DNA of 64,000 bases from Leisingera sp. ANG1 (GTDB lineage Bacteria; Pseudomonadota; Alphaproteobacteria; Rhodobacterales; Rhodobacteraceae): positions 937,783 to 1,001,782 of the forward strand of contig NZ_AFCF02000001.1 in NCBI RefSeq assembly GCF_000203975.2, read 5' to 3'. How positions within the stretch are numbered: position 1 is the stretch's first letter; each line of letters starts with the position of its first letter. Shown here piece by piece: positions 27,390-37,578 of this stretch. The notes under the pieces are model-generated. The model had not been told where the DNA came from. It saw only the letters and a program-made list of their open reading frames with translations, and did not search any database. The position numbers and the translations under genes are program-made.

Positions 27390-27416
27390 GGCCGGCGCGC
27401 ATTTGGCACCGGCCTT
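27388..27416 (+). terminator. Probable terminator of the lysine-rich protein gene
   Basis: AAGGCCGG (27388-27395) pairs with CCGGCCTT (27409-27416), beginning in the stop codon itself. The following sequence, CTGTGG, is only weakly T-rich. Confidence 0.55.
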
Positions 27417-27494
27417 CTGTGGAACGCAGTTGGGGCACTCCGCCGTTTTGCAGCGGATGAGGCCCCGCAGCGTTCAGATGCAGGGCTTCTGCGC

Positions 27495-28016
27495 TTAGCC
27501 GTACGCGGAGGTGTCCCACATCGCGGGCTGCATGAACTCAGGGATCGCCTTTGTCCTGCCGCTCAGCTTTGCGACTGTTCCGGCGGTCAGCTCCAGCGCC
27601 ATCCAGGATTCCGGCATGGTCAGCAGATCCGGGTACGGTGTCTGCTTGTCCGTCGGGACAAAGCCGTAGCGGGGATAGAATGCGGGGACGCCCAGCACGA
27701 ACACTGCGTCAAAGCCCGCGGACTTTAGGTGCGCGATGCTGTTTTCCATCAGCTCCTTGCCGACGCCATGGCCCTGAAACTCCGGCAACACGCCGCAGGG
27801 CGCGAGCAGGCAGCATTTTGCGTCCGGGTGGTCCTCAAAAACGAAGGGCGTGAACAGCACGTTGCCCGCGGTCTTGCCATCGCGGCTGACACTGATTGAG
27901 ATGGTGTCCGGGTGATCAAGGAAGATTTCTGCAAGCTTTGCGATCTCCGGCCCTTCGTCCGGGCCGAAAGCACGGCGGTGAACGTCGATGATGTTTTCTT
28001 TTTCCATGTTGTCCAT
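27495..28016 (-). CDS. GNAT family N-acetyltransferase (YhbS-like)
   Basis: The 173-residue protein has the acetyl-CoA loop LLAPCGVLPEFQGHGVGKELMENSI (V-x-P-x-x-Q-x-x-G-x-G, about residues 74-98) and FVLGVPAFYPRYGFVP, typical of the COG3153/YhbS group. The ATG at 28016 has AAAGGAG eight bases upstream. It is the last of three minus-strand genes after a YjhX-type toxin gene and another acetyltransferase. In E. coli the yjhX toxin is paired with the acetyltransferase-like antitoxin YjhQ, so one of the two GNATs here may be the antitoxin. Confidence 0.85.
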   Translation of the reverse strand: MDNMEKENIIDVHRRAFGPDEGPEIAKLAEIFLDHPDTISISVSRDGKTAGNVLFTPFVFEDHPDAKCCLLAPCGVLPEFQGHGVGKELMENSIAHLKSAGFDAVFVLGVPAFYPRYGFVPTDKQTPYPDLLTMPESWMALELTAGTVAKLSGRTKAIPEFMQPAMWDTSAYG

Positions 28017-28080
28017 TTCTGGTCTCCTTTGGATGAATGGTGTGGCCGCCCCGCGCGGGGGACGGCCTGTTGAAGGGTGG

Positions 28081-28527
28081 TCAGGCACCGGGCATCGCCA
28101 TCTTCCGGCTCACCTGTCCGGAGGGTTCGTGCAGCCCCTCCCCGGCAAACTCGAAGCCGTAGCGTTCGTAGAACGGCCGCCCGATGGTGTTGTCGCGAAA
28201 GACCTCGACCTTCAGCGGCCCTTTCAGAGCCACCGCATGATCAACCAGCGCCCTGCCGTATCCCCGGCCGTGTCTGGACGGCTCCAGAAACAGGCCGCCG
28301 ATTTCATTGCCAATGAGGGCAATGAAACCGATGACGGTGCCTGCTTCCTCCAGCACCCAGGTTTCCGCGTTTGGCAGATAGATGCTGCGCATGGCCTGCT
28401 GCACCTCTGCCACGAAGTCCGGGCTGAGGAACGGATGCGCGAGCGCGTTGGCCCTTTGCCAGACGGCAATCACCGCATCCGTGTCATCGGCATGATAGGG
28501 GCGGATAGAGAACGTGTTATCTGTCAT
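28081..28527 (-). CDS. GNAT family N-acetyltransferase
   Basis: The 148-residue protein begins at ATG 28527 after AGGACAGAAGAAG. It has the GNAT fold: FSIRPYHADDTDAVIAVWQRAN in the N-terminal half, the acetyl-CoA-binding EPSRHGRGYGRALVDHAV (about residues 88-105), then VFRDNTIGRPFYERYGFEFAGEG. It starts 12 bases after the stop of the YjhX-like gene and is followed 64 bases later by another GNAT gene on the same strand, forming a likely operon. The substrate is unknown. Confidence 0.85.
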   Translation of the reverse strand: MTDNTFSIRPYHADDTDAVIAVWQRANALAHPFLSPDFVAEVQQAMRSIYLPNAETWVLEEAGTVIGFIALIGNEIGGLFLEPSRHGRGYGRALVDHAVALKGPLKVEVFRDNTIGRPFYERYGFEFAGEGLHEPSGQVSRKMAMPGA

Positions 28528-28538
28528 CTTCTTCTGTC

Positions 28539-28796
28539 CTATCGCTGGTTCATTTGGGCGCGCACGGATTGGTTCCCTAAATGCGTGATGCGATAGGGGT
28601 GGCCGTTCTTCGACTTGATGAAGCGCTTGTCCTTGAGGCGCTTGAACACGTCCATCGTGCAGGCTGAGAAGACAAAGCCGTCGCGTGTATAACACTGGAC
28701 GGAGTGCACTTTGCCGTTGTCGCCGCGCGCGTATTTAATCTCGCCGCCCAGGGCGAGTTCATGCAAAACACGTTGCTCGTGCTTTGAGATGTTCAT
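28539..28796 (-). CDS. yjhX: YjhX (TopAI) family toxin-like protein, UPF0386
   Basis: The 85-residue basic protein reads MNISKHEQRVLHELALGG, then HSVQCYTRDGFVF and NGHPYRITHLG, the conserved blocks of UPF0386/YjhX. E. coli YjhX (TopAI) inhibits topoisomerase I and is neutralised by the adjacent YjhQ, a GNAT-fold protein. Two GNAT genes follow here, which supports a toxin-antitoxin arrangement; toxicity in this organism is inference. The upstream region carries a 13-bp inverted repeat that may regulate it. Confidence 0.85.
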   Translation of the reverse strand: MNISKHEQRVLHELALGGEIKYARGDNGKVHSVQCYTRDGFVFSACTMDVFKRLKDKRFIKSKNGHPYRITHLGNQSVRAQMNQR

Positions 28797-28807
28797 TGGG
28801 ATGTCTC

Positions 28808-28930
28808 GATTTTATGAAAGCACAGAAACAGGATCACTCAGCGTCAGCGCGTGAGTGTGCCTATCTTTGCGGGTGTTCCTGTGAATTTCGCCAGGAACGG
28901 GCGTTAGGCCCGGGGCTCTTTCATAAAATC
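28808..28930. repeat. Widely spaced 13-bp inverted repeat upstream of yjhX
   Basis: GATTTTATGAAAG (28808-28820) and its exact complement CTTTCATAAAATC (28918-28930) flank 97 bases immediately upstream of the yjhX start. Inside, TTCCTG and CAGGAA form a smaller hairpin around 28876-28896. The spacing allows DNA looping between two operator copies, or the repeat may bound a small inserted element. The rest of 28797-29028 shows no gene. Confidence 0.75.
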
Positions 28931-29028
28931 TCCATTGCAAGAGGCATCATGCCCTCGTGCATGGGCCATTTAAGCAGCGGTCTGCAAACTGTCAAGGCCA
29001 TGAACAGCAGGCATACTCTATGCCTGCC

Positions 29029-30024
29029 TCACCCCAGCTCGATATCCAGCGTCACCGGGAAATGGTCCGAGGCATCCAGCAGCGCCTGTCGCATCTCTGC
29101 GTCGGCGTAGCATTCGCCGTCCTCAAACGGGTGCCAGATGCGCCATTGGGGGCGCAGGCCCATCAGGCTTTGCGAGATCATCACATAGTCCAAGAGCGCC
29201 CGGGTGAAGCGCTTGGTCTCGGCATTGTAGAACCGCGAGGTGCTGGGCGGGATGTCCGGGCGCGGCTGCAGCAGGCATTGCGCGTGAGGGTCGTGCAGCA
29301 GATCGCCCATCACGATCTCCACCGAGGACTGGCCGAACAGTTGCTCGTACTGGTCGAGACCGGGGCCGTCGTTGAGGTCTCCCAGAACCATCACATGCTC
29401 ACCTGCGGCGGCGTGCTCCTTAACCCGGCGGTGCAGCCAGATCGCCTGCGCCAGCTGCTTGCGGCGGTTGGCGATGGCGGCGGCAGTGATAGCCTCCGGC
29501 GTTCTGGCCCCATGCGGCGCCTTGGATTTCAGGTGGGCGCCGATCAGCCGCAAGACAGTTCTGCCCTTGGTAGTCACCGCCAGTTCCAGCGGCGGTTTGG
29601 AGAACGCCACCTGGTCCAGCCGCTCATCCACGTCGAGGTCGATCTCGAACACCCCGTCAAACCGCGGTGCGGCGGGGCTGGAGCGCGCATCATGCACCGC
29701 GTCCAGCACATCCGGATCATAAAGCAGCGCGATTTCCTGATGGGTGTCATTCGGAAAGCCGCTGACCGCCTCGCGCGCCCTGAGGCCTGCCTCAGCGGCG
29801 AAGTTTTCCAGGGCGCGGGTGGTGCGCTGGCTGCGGCCGGTGTTGGGCGCCTCGACCACCATGATGGCATCGGCGTCGATGCGCTGCAGCACATGGGCGA
29901 TGGCGCGGCCTTGGGTGTAGCGGTCGACGCCATGCACGCCCGAGGGCTTGGCGTCCAGCATCAGCTTGTCGTCCTTATCGAACAGATAGGCGAACCATTC
30001 GATGTTATACGTGGCCAGCCGCAT
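29029..30024 (-). CDS. Endonuclease/exonuclease/phosphatase family protein
   Basis: The 331-residue protein (start MRLATYNIEWF; an ATG at 30048 is also in frame) has the DNase I-like fold. TYNIEW holds the catalytic Asn, VVEAPNT near residue 57 the metal-binding Glu, LIGAHLKSK a conserved histidine, MVLGDLNDGPG the Asp/Asn pair, and DASDHFPV the C-terminal Asp-His. It may act on nucleic acid, phosphoinositide-like esters or other phosphodiesters; the specificity is not evident. No signal peptide is seen. It overlaps the end of the upstream djiA-like gene, so the two are probably co-transcribed. Confidence 0.87.
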   Translation of the reverse strand: MRLATYNIEWFAYLFDKDDKLMLDAKPSGVHGVDRYTQGRAIAHVLQRIDADAIMVVEAPNTGRSQRTTRALENFAAEAGLRAREAVSGFPNDTHQEIALLYDPDVLDAVHDARSSPAAPRFDGVFEIDLDVDERLDQVAFSKPPLELAVTTKGRTVLRLIGAHLKSKAPHGARTPEAITAAAIANRRKQLAQAIWLHRRVKEHAAAGEHVMVLGDLNDGPGLDQYEQLFGQSSVEIVMGDLLHDPHAQCLLQPRPDIPPSTSRFYNAETKRFTRALLDYVMISQSLMGLRPQWRIWHPFEDGECYADAEMRQALLDASDHFPVTLDIELG

Positions 30025-30703
30025 TGCCGCCGCATCCGCTGATTTCATCCCAGGCGCGGTTGATGTCGATCATCCGCTTTTCCGCCAGCCGCACCGCCTC
30101 CTCCGGCACGCCGCGGGCGATCATCGCATCCGGGTGGGTGTCGCGCACCAGCTGGCGCCAATGTTTGCGGATCTCCTCGCGGGTCATGTCGGGGGAGACG
30201 CCCAGCACGGTATAGGGATCCTTGGGCGCATCCGGCACAAAGCGCGCGCGCAGGGCCTGGAACTGCTGCGGGGTCTGGCCGAAAATGCGGCTCACCTCCT
30301 CCAGGAACTCATTTTCGCCGGGGTGGTAGAAACCATCCGCCATGGCGATGTGAAACAGCCCCTCCATCAAGTCACACAGCGTGGTGGGGTCGTTGCCGAA
30401 CATCCGCTGGATGCGGCGGGCGTATTCCTGGTAACCGGCCACATCGGTGCGCGCCATGTTGAAGACACGTGCGGCGCCCGCCTCGTCATCCCGTGCGATC
30501 TGGAACACCTCGCGGAAGGCGGTGACCTCATCGCGGGTGACCTGGCCGTCGGCCTTGGCCATCTTGGCGCCAAGCGCGATGACGGCAATGGCAAAGGCCA
30601 CGGTGCGTTCAGGCGGCGCGCGCAGCTTGTCAAAGACGTCGGTGAGGCTTTCACCTGCGGCAAGCGCAGCCAGCGCGTCGGATATGCGGGTCCAGAGTGA
30701 CAT
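30005..30703 (-). CDS. DjiA/TerB-type co-chaperone with a C-terminal J domain
   Basis: The 232-residue protein has an N-terminal TerB-like helical domain (about residues 30-150; MAKADGQVTRDEVTAFREVF and MADGFYHPGENEFLEEVSRIFG). The C-terminal J domain has DPYTVLGVSPDMTREEIRKHWRQL and the HPD tripeptide in DTHPDAM (about residue 195). HPD is the DnaK-stimulating motif. The first membrane helix of E. coli DjlA is absent, so it is probably cytosolic. The following phosphatase-family gene overlaps its end. Confidence 0.9.
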   Translation of the reverse strand: MSLWTRISDALAALAAGESLTDVFDKLRAPPERTVAFAIAVIALGAKMAKADGQVTRDEVTAFREVFQIARDDEAGAARVFNMARTDVAGYQEYARRIQRMFGNDPTTLCDLMEGLFHIAMADGFYHPGENEFLEEVSRIFGQTPQQFQALRARFVPDAPKDPYTVLGVSPDMTREEIRKHWRQLVRDTHPDAMIARGVPEEAVRLAEKRMIDINRAWDEISGCGGNAAGHV

Positions 30704-30712
30704 GGGGCGAGC

Positions 30713-31234
30713 CTATCCGGCTTTGGCGGCACTGTCAGGGGCGGGAATACCCGGTGTCAGGATTTTCTGCATGAAAACAGTGTCGAGCCAGAGGTTGTTC
30801 TTGCAGCCAAGCTCCGGCATCCGGGCGGTTTCCACGTAGCCCAATGCGGCGTGAAAGGCGATGGCAGCAGGGTTGGCGCTGCTGACGCTGGCGATCAGGA
30901 CGTGGATCTGCGCTTCCTTGGCCTTATTCTCCAGCGCTTGCATGAGGCGGCGGCCGGCACCCCTGCCTTGCGCCGCGGGCAGCAGGTGGATGGTGTGCTC
31001 AGCCGTGAAGCGGTAGCCGGGGCCGGAGCGGAACGGGAAGAAATGCGCGTGGCCGAGGATTTCCCCGTCCTGTTCCGCCACCAGATAGGCGCCGTTGCTC
31101 GCCGTGATCTGCTCCCTCACCTGTTCCGGGGTCTTTTCAAGGGTGTTGAAGGTGGCCAGCGTGTCGCGGATCACCCAGTTGGCGATGGCGCAGACCGCCC
31201 CGGCATCAGCCTCGGTTGCGGGACGGATGATCAT
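30713..31234 (-). CDS. GNAT acetyltransferase, phosphinothricin acetyltransferase-like
   Basis: The 173-residue protein opens IIRPATEADAGAVCAIANWVIRDTLATFNT, typical of the Pat/MnaT group acting on amino acids and analogues such as phosphinothricin or methionine sulfone. The acetyl-CoA loop is HLLPAAQGRGAGRRLMQALE (about residues 83-102), followed by SVSSANPAAIAFHAALGYVETARMPELGCK. The ATG overlaps the stop of the upstream VOC-protein gene (ATGA), so the two are coupled. The physiological substrate is unknown. Confidence 0.85.
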   Translation of the reverse strand: MIIRPATEADAGAVCAIANWVIRDTLATFNTLEKTPEQVREQITASNGAYLVAEQDGEILGHAHFFPFRSGPGYRFTAEHTIHLLPAAQGRGAGRRLMQALENKAKEAQIHVLIASVSSANPAAIAFHAALGYVETARMPELGCKNNLWLDTVFMQKILTPGIPAPDSAAKAG

Positions 31235-31839
31235 CTGAGCACCCTCGGCCCGTGCGGCGTGTCAAATTCCGCCATCATTGCCGGCGCGCCCTGTTCGACC
31301 TTCAGGCGCGGGTCGTTGAGGATGCGGTCAAGCGCGGTCTGTAAATCAGAGGCCTCCGGGTGGCTGAGGATCAGGCGGGTCAGGCGGCAGTTCGATTGCG
31401 GCAATTTTGCTGCAGGCGGTTCCGCCTGCCATTGCAGGACCGCCGGGAACAGGTTGTCATAGGGCAGCAGCCCGTCCGCGGGCACCGTCATCAGCCAGCG
31501 CAAGTCCCCGCGCTGCATCTGTACATGCCGCTGCGCATGGGGCGGCAGCAGGGGTTTCTCCGCTTCCAGATCTTCGCTGCGCAGGATCCAGTTATTGAGC
31601 CGCGCGGGGCCTGCAAATTGGTCGAGGTTGAACCAGCGCGGCAGCTCCTGCGGCTGGGCCTCGGGGTCGATGGCAATGGCTTCGAGGTACAGCCCGTCCG
31701 CCAGCCCGATCAGCCGGTTATGGGTGCCATAGCGGGCATGCTGGCCGCCGGGGCCGAAGGTGATGCCGAGCGCGTCTTCGGTATGGGCAACGGCCTCTTC
31801 CAGCGTTGCGCCGGCCACTGCCAGGTGATCGAGTATCAT
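31231..31839 (-). CDS. VOC-family glyoxalase-like protein
   Basis: The 202-residue protein begins ILDHLAVAGATLEEAVAHTEDALGITFGPGGQHARYGTHNRLIGLADGLYLEAIAIDP, the N-terminal module of Glyoxalase_3 (PF13468) proteins. The H4 and E53-type positions could be metal ligands. The C-terminal half is a second, more divergent module. Function is unknown. It forms a two-gene unit with the downstream acetyltransferase, overlapping by four bases. Confidence 0.8.
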   Translation of the reverse strand: MILDHLAVAGATLEEAVAHTEDALGITFGPGGQHARYGTHNRLIGLADGLYLEAIAIDPEAQPQELPRWFNLDQFAGPARLNNWILRSEDLEAEKPLLPPHAQRHVQMQRGDLRWLMTVPADGLLPYDNLFPAVLQWQAEPPAAKLPQSNCRLTRLILSHPEASDLQTALDRILNDPRLKVEQGAPAMMAEFDTPHGPRVLR

Positions 31840-31925
31840 GTCTGCCCTCCCCTTTTGCGCGTGAGACTAGCCGGGTTGCGGCGGGGTGCAAGGCGGGACC
31901 TGGGGGAATGCCGCGGTTTGGTATG

Positions 31926-32252
31926 CTATCCGGCCACTGCCAGTTCCTGCCCCAGCCATTGAAGATAGTCGCGGATCACAGCCTCATCCCGCTGGCAGTA
32001 TGACCATTTCTGGTGTTTGCGAACGGTGATGAACCCCGCCTGCCGCAGAATATCCAAATGCCGGCTTGCCGTGGGCTGCGACACTTCCAAGGCCTCAGCA
32101 ATCAGCGTCATGCAAACCCCGAACTCCACCGGGTCAGCGGACCATTGGCTGCCGAAGTGCTTGCCCGGCTCCGCAAGCAGGCGCAGAACCTCCATTCTGG
32201 TGCTGCTTGCCAGCGCCTTGATTTGTGTTGACCTGTCCATGCATCCATTCAT
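31926..32252 (-). CDS. ArsR-family transcriptional regulator
   Basis: The 108-residue protein is a winged-helix repressor: IKALASSTRMEVLRLLAEPG, then MTLIAEALEVSQPTASRHLDILRQAGFITVRKHQKWSYCQRDE, which is the recognition helix and wing. The ELCVCDL metal motif of ArsR is not present; single cysteines occur in VCMTL and YCQRD. It is divergent from an alpha/beta-hydrolase gene over a 36-base gap, and most likely controls that gene and itself. The ATG at 32240 is an alternative start. Confidence 0.88.
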   Translation of the reverse strand: MNGCMDRSTQIKALASSTRMEVLRLLAEPGKHFGSQWSADPVEFGVCMTLIAEALEVSQPTASRHLDILRQAGFITVRKHQKWSYCQRDEAVIRDYLQWLGQELAVAG

Positions 32253-32258
32253 ATCGTC

Positions 32259-32270
32259 ATTTAGCTAATT
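32259..32270. promoter_or_regulatory. Candidate ArsR operator in the divergent gap
   Basis: The 36-base gap between the ArsR and hydrolase genes contains the perfect palindrome TTAGCTAA (32261-32268) with near-symmetric flanks (ATTTAGCTAATT). It is A+T-rich, and both promoters must overlap it, so binding there would control both genes. Confidence 0.45.
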
Positions 32271-32288
32271 TACAATGTGAGAATCGCC

Positions 32289-33107
32289 ATGCTGCAATTG
32301 AATCAAACGAGCGAAATTGAGGGGAACACCATCCGCTGGGGCAAGGAAGGCACCGGGCCGGCGCTTGTTGCCCTGCATGGCACCCCGTTTTCCTCGCAGG
32401 TCTGGCGCAGGATCGTGCCGCATCTGAAACACTGCTGGACGGTCTATTTCTTTGACATGGCCGGTTACGGGCAATCTGAAATGCGGGGGGGACAGGATGT
32501 ATCGCTAGGCGTGCAAAACCGGATACTCGCGGCGCTGTTCAAGGAGTGGGGGCTGGAGCGGCCGCATGTGCTGGCCCATGATTTCGGCGGAGCAACTGCG
32601 CTGCGGGGGTATTTCCTGAACGGGCTGCGCTATGCCTCGCTGACGATTTTCGACGCGGTGGCGCTGCAGACCTGGGGCTCTCCCCTTGTGCAGCATGTGA
32701 AGAAACACGAGGCTGCCTTTGCCGGGATGCCGGACTATATGCATCAGGCCCTTCTGCGCGCCTATCTGCAAACAGCGGCCCATCAGACGCTCAGCGAAGA
32801 GGCGCTGGACATCTATGCGTCGCCCTGGACGGGAGAGACCGGTCAGGCGGCCTTTTACCGGCAGATTGCGCAGATGGATCAGGCGTTTACTGACGAGATC
32901 GAGCCGCAGTACCGGTTGCTGGACTGCCCGGTCAAGGTGCTGTGGGGGGAGGAGGATCAATGGATCCCGATTGCCAAGGGGCATGAGCTGGCCGGTTTGA
33001 TCGCCGGCACGCCGTGCCAGCCGGTTCCTCGCGCCGGGCACCTGCTTCAAGAAGACTGCCCGGAGGCCATTGTGGCGGCGATGCTTGGGCAGGCTGGTAC
33101 CGGCTAA
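32289..33107 (+). CDS. Alpha/beta hydrolase with an Asp nucleophile (dehalogenase/epoxide-hydrolase type)
   Basis: The 272-residue protein has the oxyanion motif HGTP (residues 30-33). The nucleophile elbow AHDFGGA puts Asp98 where esterases carry Ser. A cap region follows (about residues 120-200), then LWGEEDQWIP with the acid region and AGHLLQED with the catalytic His. An Asp elbow is characteristic of haloalkane/fluoroacetate dehalogenases and epoxide hydrolases, so hydrolysis through an alkyl-enzyme ester is likely. The ATG at 32289 is preferred over a GTG at 32277. The divergent ArsR regulator suggests substrate-induced expression. Confidence 0.87.
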   Translation: MLQLNQTSEIEGNTIRWGKEGTGPALVALHGTPFSSQVWRRIVPHLKHCWTVYFFDMAGYGQSEMRGGQDVSLGVQNRILAALFKEWGLERPHVLAHDFGGATALRGYFLNGLRYASLTIFDAVALQTWGSPLVQHVKKHEAAFAGMPDYMHQALLRAYLQTAAHQTLSEEALDIYASPWTGETGQAAFYRQIAQMDQAFTDEIEPQYRLLDCPVKVLWGEEDQWIPIAKGHELAGLIAGTPCQPVPRAGHLLQEDCPEAIVAAMLGQAGTG

Positions 33108-33135
33108 CGCCCTGCGGACTGTTCCGGCCCGCCCT

Positions 33136-33624
33136 TCACATCCAAACCGCCAGCGCCCAGATCCCGGCAATCACCGTCGGGTAAAACGTCCCGGCAAAAC
33201 CTAGCCCCCGCAAAGGCGGCGACAGGTGGTAGCCACCCCAGAACAACAGCCGCATGACGGCGAAGGAAAGGCCAAGGGCGATGGCCACCGCCCCGCCCAG
33301 GGTGACAGCGGCAAAGGGCCAGATGGCCAGTGCCAGCACCAGCTGCTCGATGCTGTTGGTCAGCACGCGCTGGTCGATCTCGGCCGGGGAGCCGGGGGCG
33401 AAGGGCTCTCCGTCGATGATGGCGTCATCGAAGAACCGCCGCTGCGCCAGGCGGCCGATGATCAGCACCAGCACCAGCCCCGGCGCGAGGAAGGCGCCGG
33501 GCAATGCGATGGGGGCCGGGATATAGGGCAGGCCCAGCCATTGCGGCAGGCCAACAACCAGCAGGCCCCAGAGGGCGCCGAGGGCCATGCCGATAAGGAT
33601 CCGGGGGCGTTTGCTGCGCTGCAT
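33136..33624 (-). CDS. MAPEG-family membrane protein
   Basis: The 162-residue protein has about four membrane helices. The MAPEG-type core is the cytosolic loop GSPAEIDQRVLTNSIEQLVLALAIWPFAA (about residues 77-105), where N-x-x-E-Q lies at the start of the second conserved helix. The eukaryotic family contains glutathione-dependent enzymes, but the bacterial members have mostly unknown roles. The ATG at 33624 is chosen over an upstream in-frame TTG. Confidence 0.75.
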   Translation of the reverse strand: MQRSKRPRILIGMALGALWGLLVVGLPQWLGLPYIPAPIALPGAFLAPGLVLVLIIGRLAQRRFFDDAIIDGEPFAPGSPAEIDQRVLTNSIEQLVLALAIWPFAAVTLGGAVAIALGLSFAVMRLLFWGGYHLSPPLRGLGFAGTFYPTVIAGIWALAVWM

Positions 33625-33778
33625 GGCGCCACTCAATCACCGCCGCTACGGTTTGCCAAGGCATGGCGTATCAGACCCGGCGGAAAGCTGCGGCAAGCGG
33701 CACCATGTTTCTAAAGCAACGGGCACTCCCGCCCGGCGCTTGACTGAGCCAAAGGCCCATCCGCGCCGGTTGGGCGCG

Positions 33779-33830
33779 GCATCGCGCCTGTGCGCGATGC
33801 AGGCAGCCCACCCCATCGGGGCGGGCTGCC
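33779..33830. repeat. Two tandem hairpins downstream of scpA
   Basis: GCATCGCGC-CTGT-GCGCGATGC (33779-33800) is a perfect 9-bp stem. Directly after it, GGCAGCCCACCCC (33802-33814) pairs with GGGGCGGGCTGCC (33818-33830), with one A-C mismatch. They lie 90-140 bases past the scpA stop in a gap (33637-33919) where I see no gene. No T-tract follows. Confidence 0.6.
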
Positions 33831-33919
33831 GGACCCAAAGCCGCCAAGGGGGCGGCCCGGAGGGCGGGCACCTGCGGGTACGGGAGGACCTCCCCTGCCC
33901 CGCAGATGCGGCCTGCGTG

Positions 33920-36049
<2,130 letters not shown>

Positions 36050-37124
36050 CAGGTCTTCCTCTTGTCAGTGCGATACGGGGCGGGTTCGTGCCCGCCGCCT
36101 GTTTTTCCGGGTCCTGTGCCAGTGATGCGAGGCCGTCCGCCCCGCCCGCCAGCCACATGATGTCGTCGGCGTAAGCCTCGCGCAGATATGCGGTCTGCGC
36201 GTCGTCGAAGGGGCGCCAGCGGCCTGCGCCATCAGGCAGGCCGGCCGCCACCCGGGACGGCAGGCTGGCGCGCAGGTCCTGCAGGCAGAGCGAGGCATTG
36301 AGGCGCACCCGCGCGTGGGTGCGCGGCGCCTCGATGCCGGTGAGCGCTTGCAGTGCGGCCTCAGGCCGGGTGCCGAAGGTTTCAAACGGCAGCACATGCA
36401 GGTTTACATCCGGCATCGCGGCAGCAATGTCTGTGATCACGTCGCGCCAGCTGCGCGGCGACTGCGCCAGCCGGTCCAGCGTGGCCGCGGAGGGCAGCTT
36501 GTGGCCGCGGGCCACTGCGTAGGCCAGCGCCGAAGTCCAGTAGCTGTCGAGGCTGCGGATCGAGAGCGCCACATCGGTGACTGCGCCGCCGAATGCCTGG
36601 GAGAAGCGTGCCATGCGTTCGCCCACACCGCCGTAGAGATCGCCGAGCCGCAGGTTCTGGCGTACCGAGCCGATCATGTTTTCCTCGCTCACCAGCAGCT
36701 GGCGGGTGCCCCGATCACTGCTGTCTGCCATCTGGATTTTCAGACGGCCCTGGGCGCGCTGCACCAGGTTGCGGCCGGACACCGGCGCGGGCCCCGGCTG
36801 GATGCCATGGAACAGCCCGTTGCGGGTGCGGTACGGCCCCCAGAAACCGATACCCTGTTTTTCGAGGGCTTGCGCATTGTGGCGCATGTATTCCTGGAAC
36901 GAGGTGGTTGCGCAGCGGTGCGCGCCGGTGTGCAGGATCACTTTCATAGCGTTACGGGGCCTCTGATGGAGGGCCGCAGGCCGCAGCCCGGTCAAGGGGA
37001 ATGCCACGATCATGGCCGGCAACCCCTCATTATCCCGTTAACGTTTATGTTTTTTCGCCAAGCTGCGGATTTCACAGTCGCATTTGCCGCCGGCACACAT
37101 ATATTCAACACAACAGGAGAGATT

Positions 37125-37559
37125 ATGAGAGCAATCCTTAGCGTTGTTATGGCAGGGTTCCTGCCGCTGGCGGCTGCGGCGGCGGATGGCAGTGCGCCTG
37201 AATTGATACAGCCCGGGTATGATGTGGAGCTGGAGGAATTCCAGTGGACGCACCGCCCGGTGGTGGTGTTTGCCGACAGCCCCGAGGACCCGCGGTTCCA
37301 TGAGCAGATGGAGCGGCTGATGGAGGGCATCGAGGCGCTGAAGACGCGCGATGTGGTGGTGCTGACCGATACCGATCCGGCTGCCAAGTCGGCCCTGCGC
37401 AAGAAGCTGCGGCCGCGCGGGTTCATGCTGGTGCTGGTGGGCAAGGACGGCGGCGTCAAGCTGAGGAAGCCGCATCCCTGGACGGTGCGCGAGCTGTCCC
37501 GCACCATCGACAAGTTCCCGGAACGCCTGCGCGAAGTGGAAGAGCGGCGCGGCGGGTGA
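37125..37559 (+). CDS. Secreted DUF4174 protein
   Basis: The 144-residue protein starts at ATG 37125 with CAGGAGAG upstream. It has a signal peptide (MRAILSVVMAGFLPLAAAAADG). The mature part reads ELEEFQWTHRPVVVFADSPEDPRFHEQMERL...RDVVVLTDTDPAAKSALRKKLRPRGFMLVLVGKDGGVKLRKP, which is the thioredoxin-like DUF4174 domain without the CxxC. It is the only plus-strand gene inside the otherwise minus-strand pcc/mutase locus. Its role is unknown; it probably acts in the periplasm. Confidence 0.85.
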   Translation: MRAILSVVMAGFLPLAAAAADGSAPELIQPGYDVELEEFQWTHRPVVVFADSPEDPRFHEQMERLMEGIEALKTRDVVVLTDTDPAAKSALRKKLRPRGFMLVLVGKDGGVKLRKPHPWTVRELSRTIDKFPERLREVEERRGG

Positions 37560-37578
37560 GCCCGCTGGGCGGTTTCGT

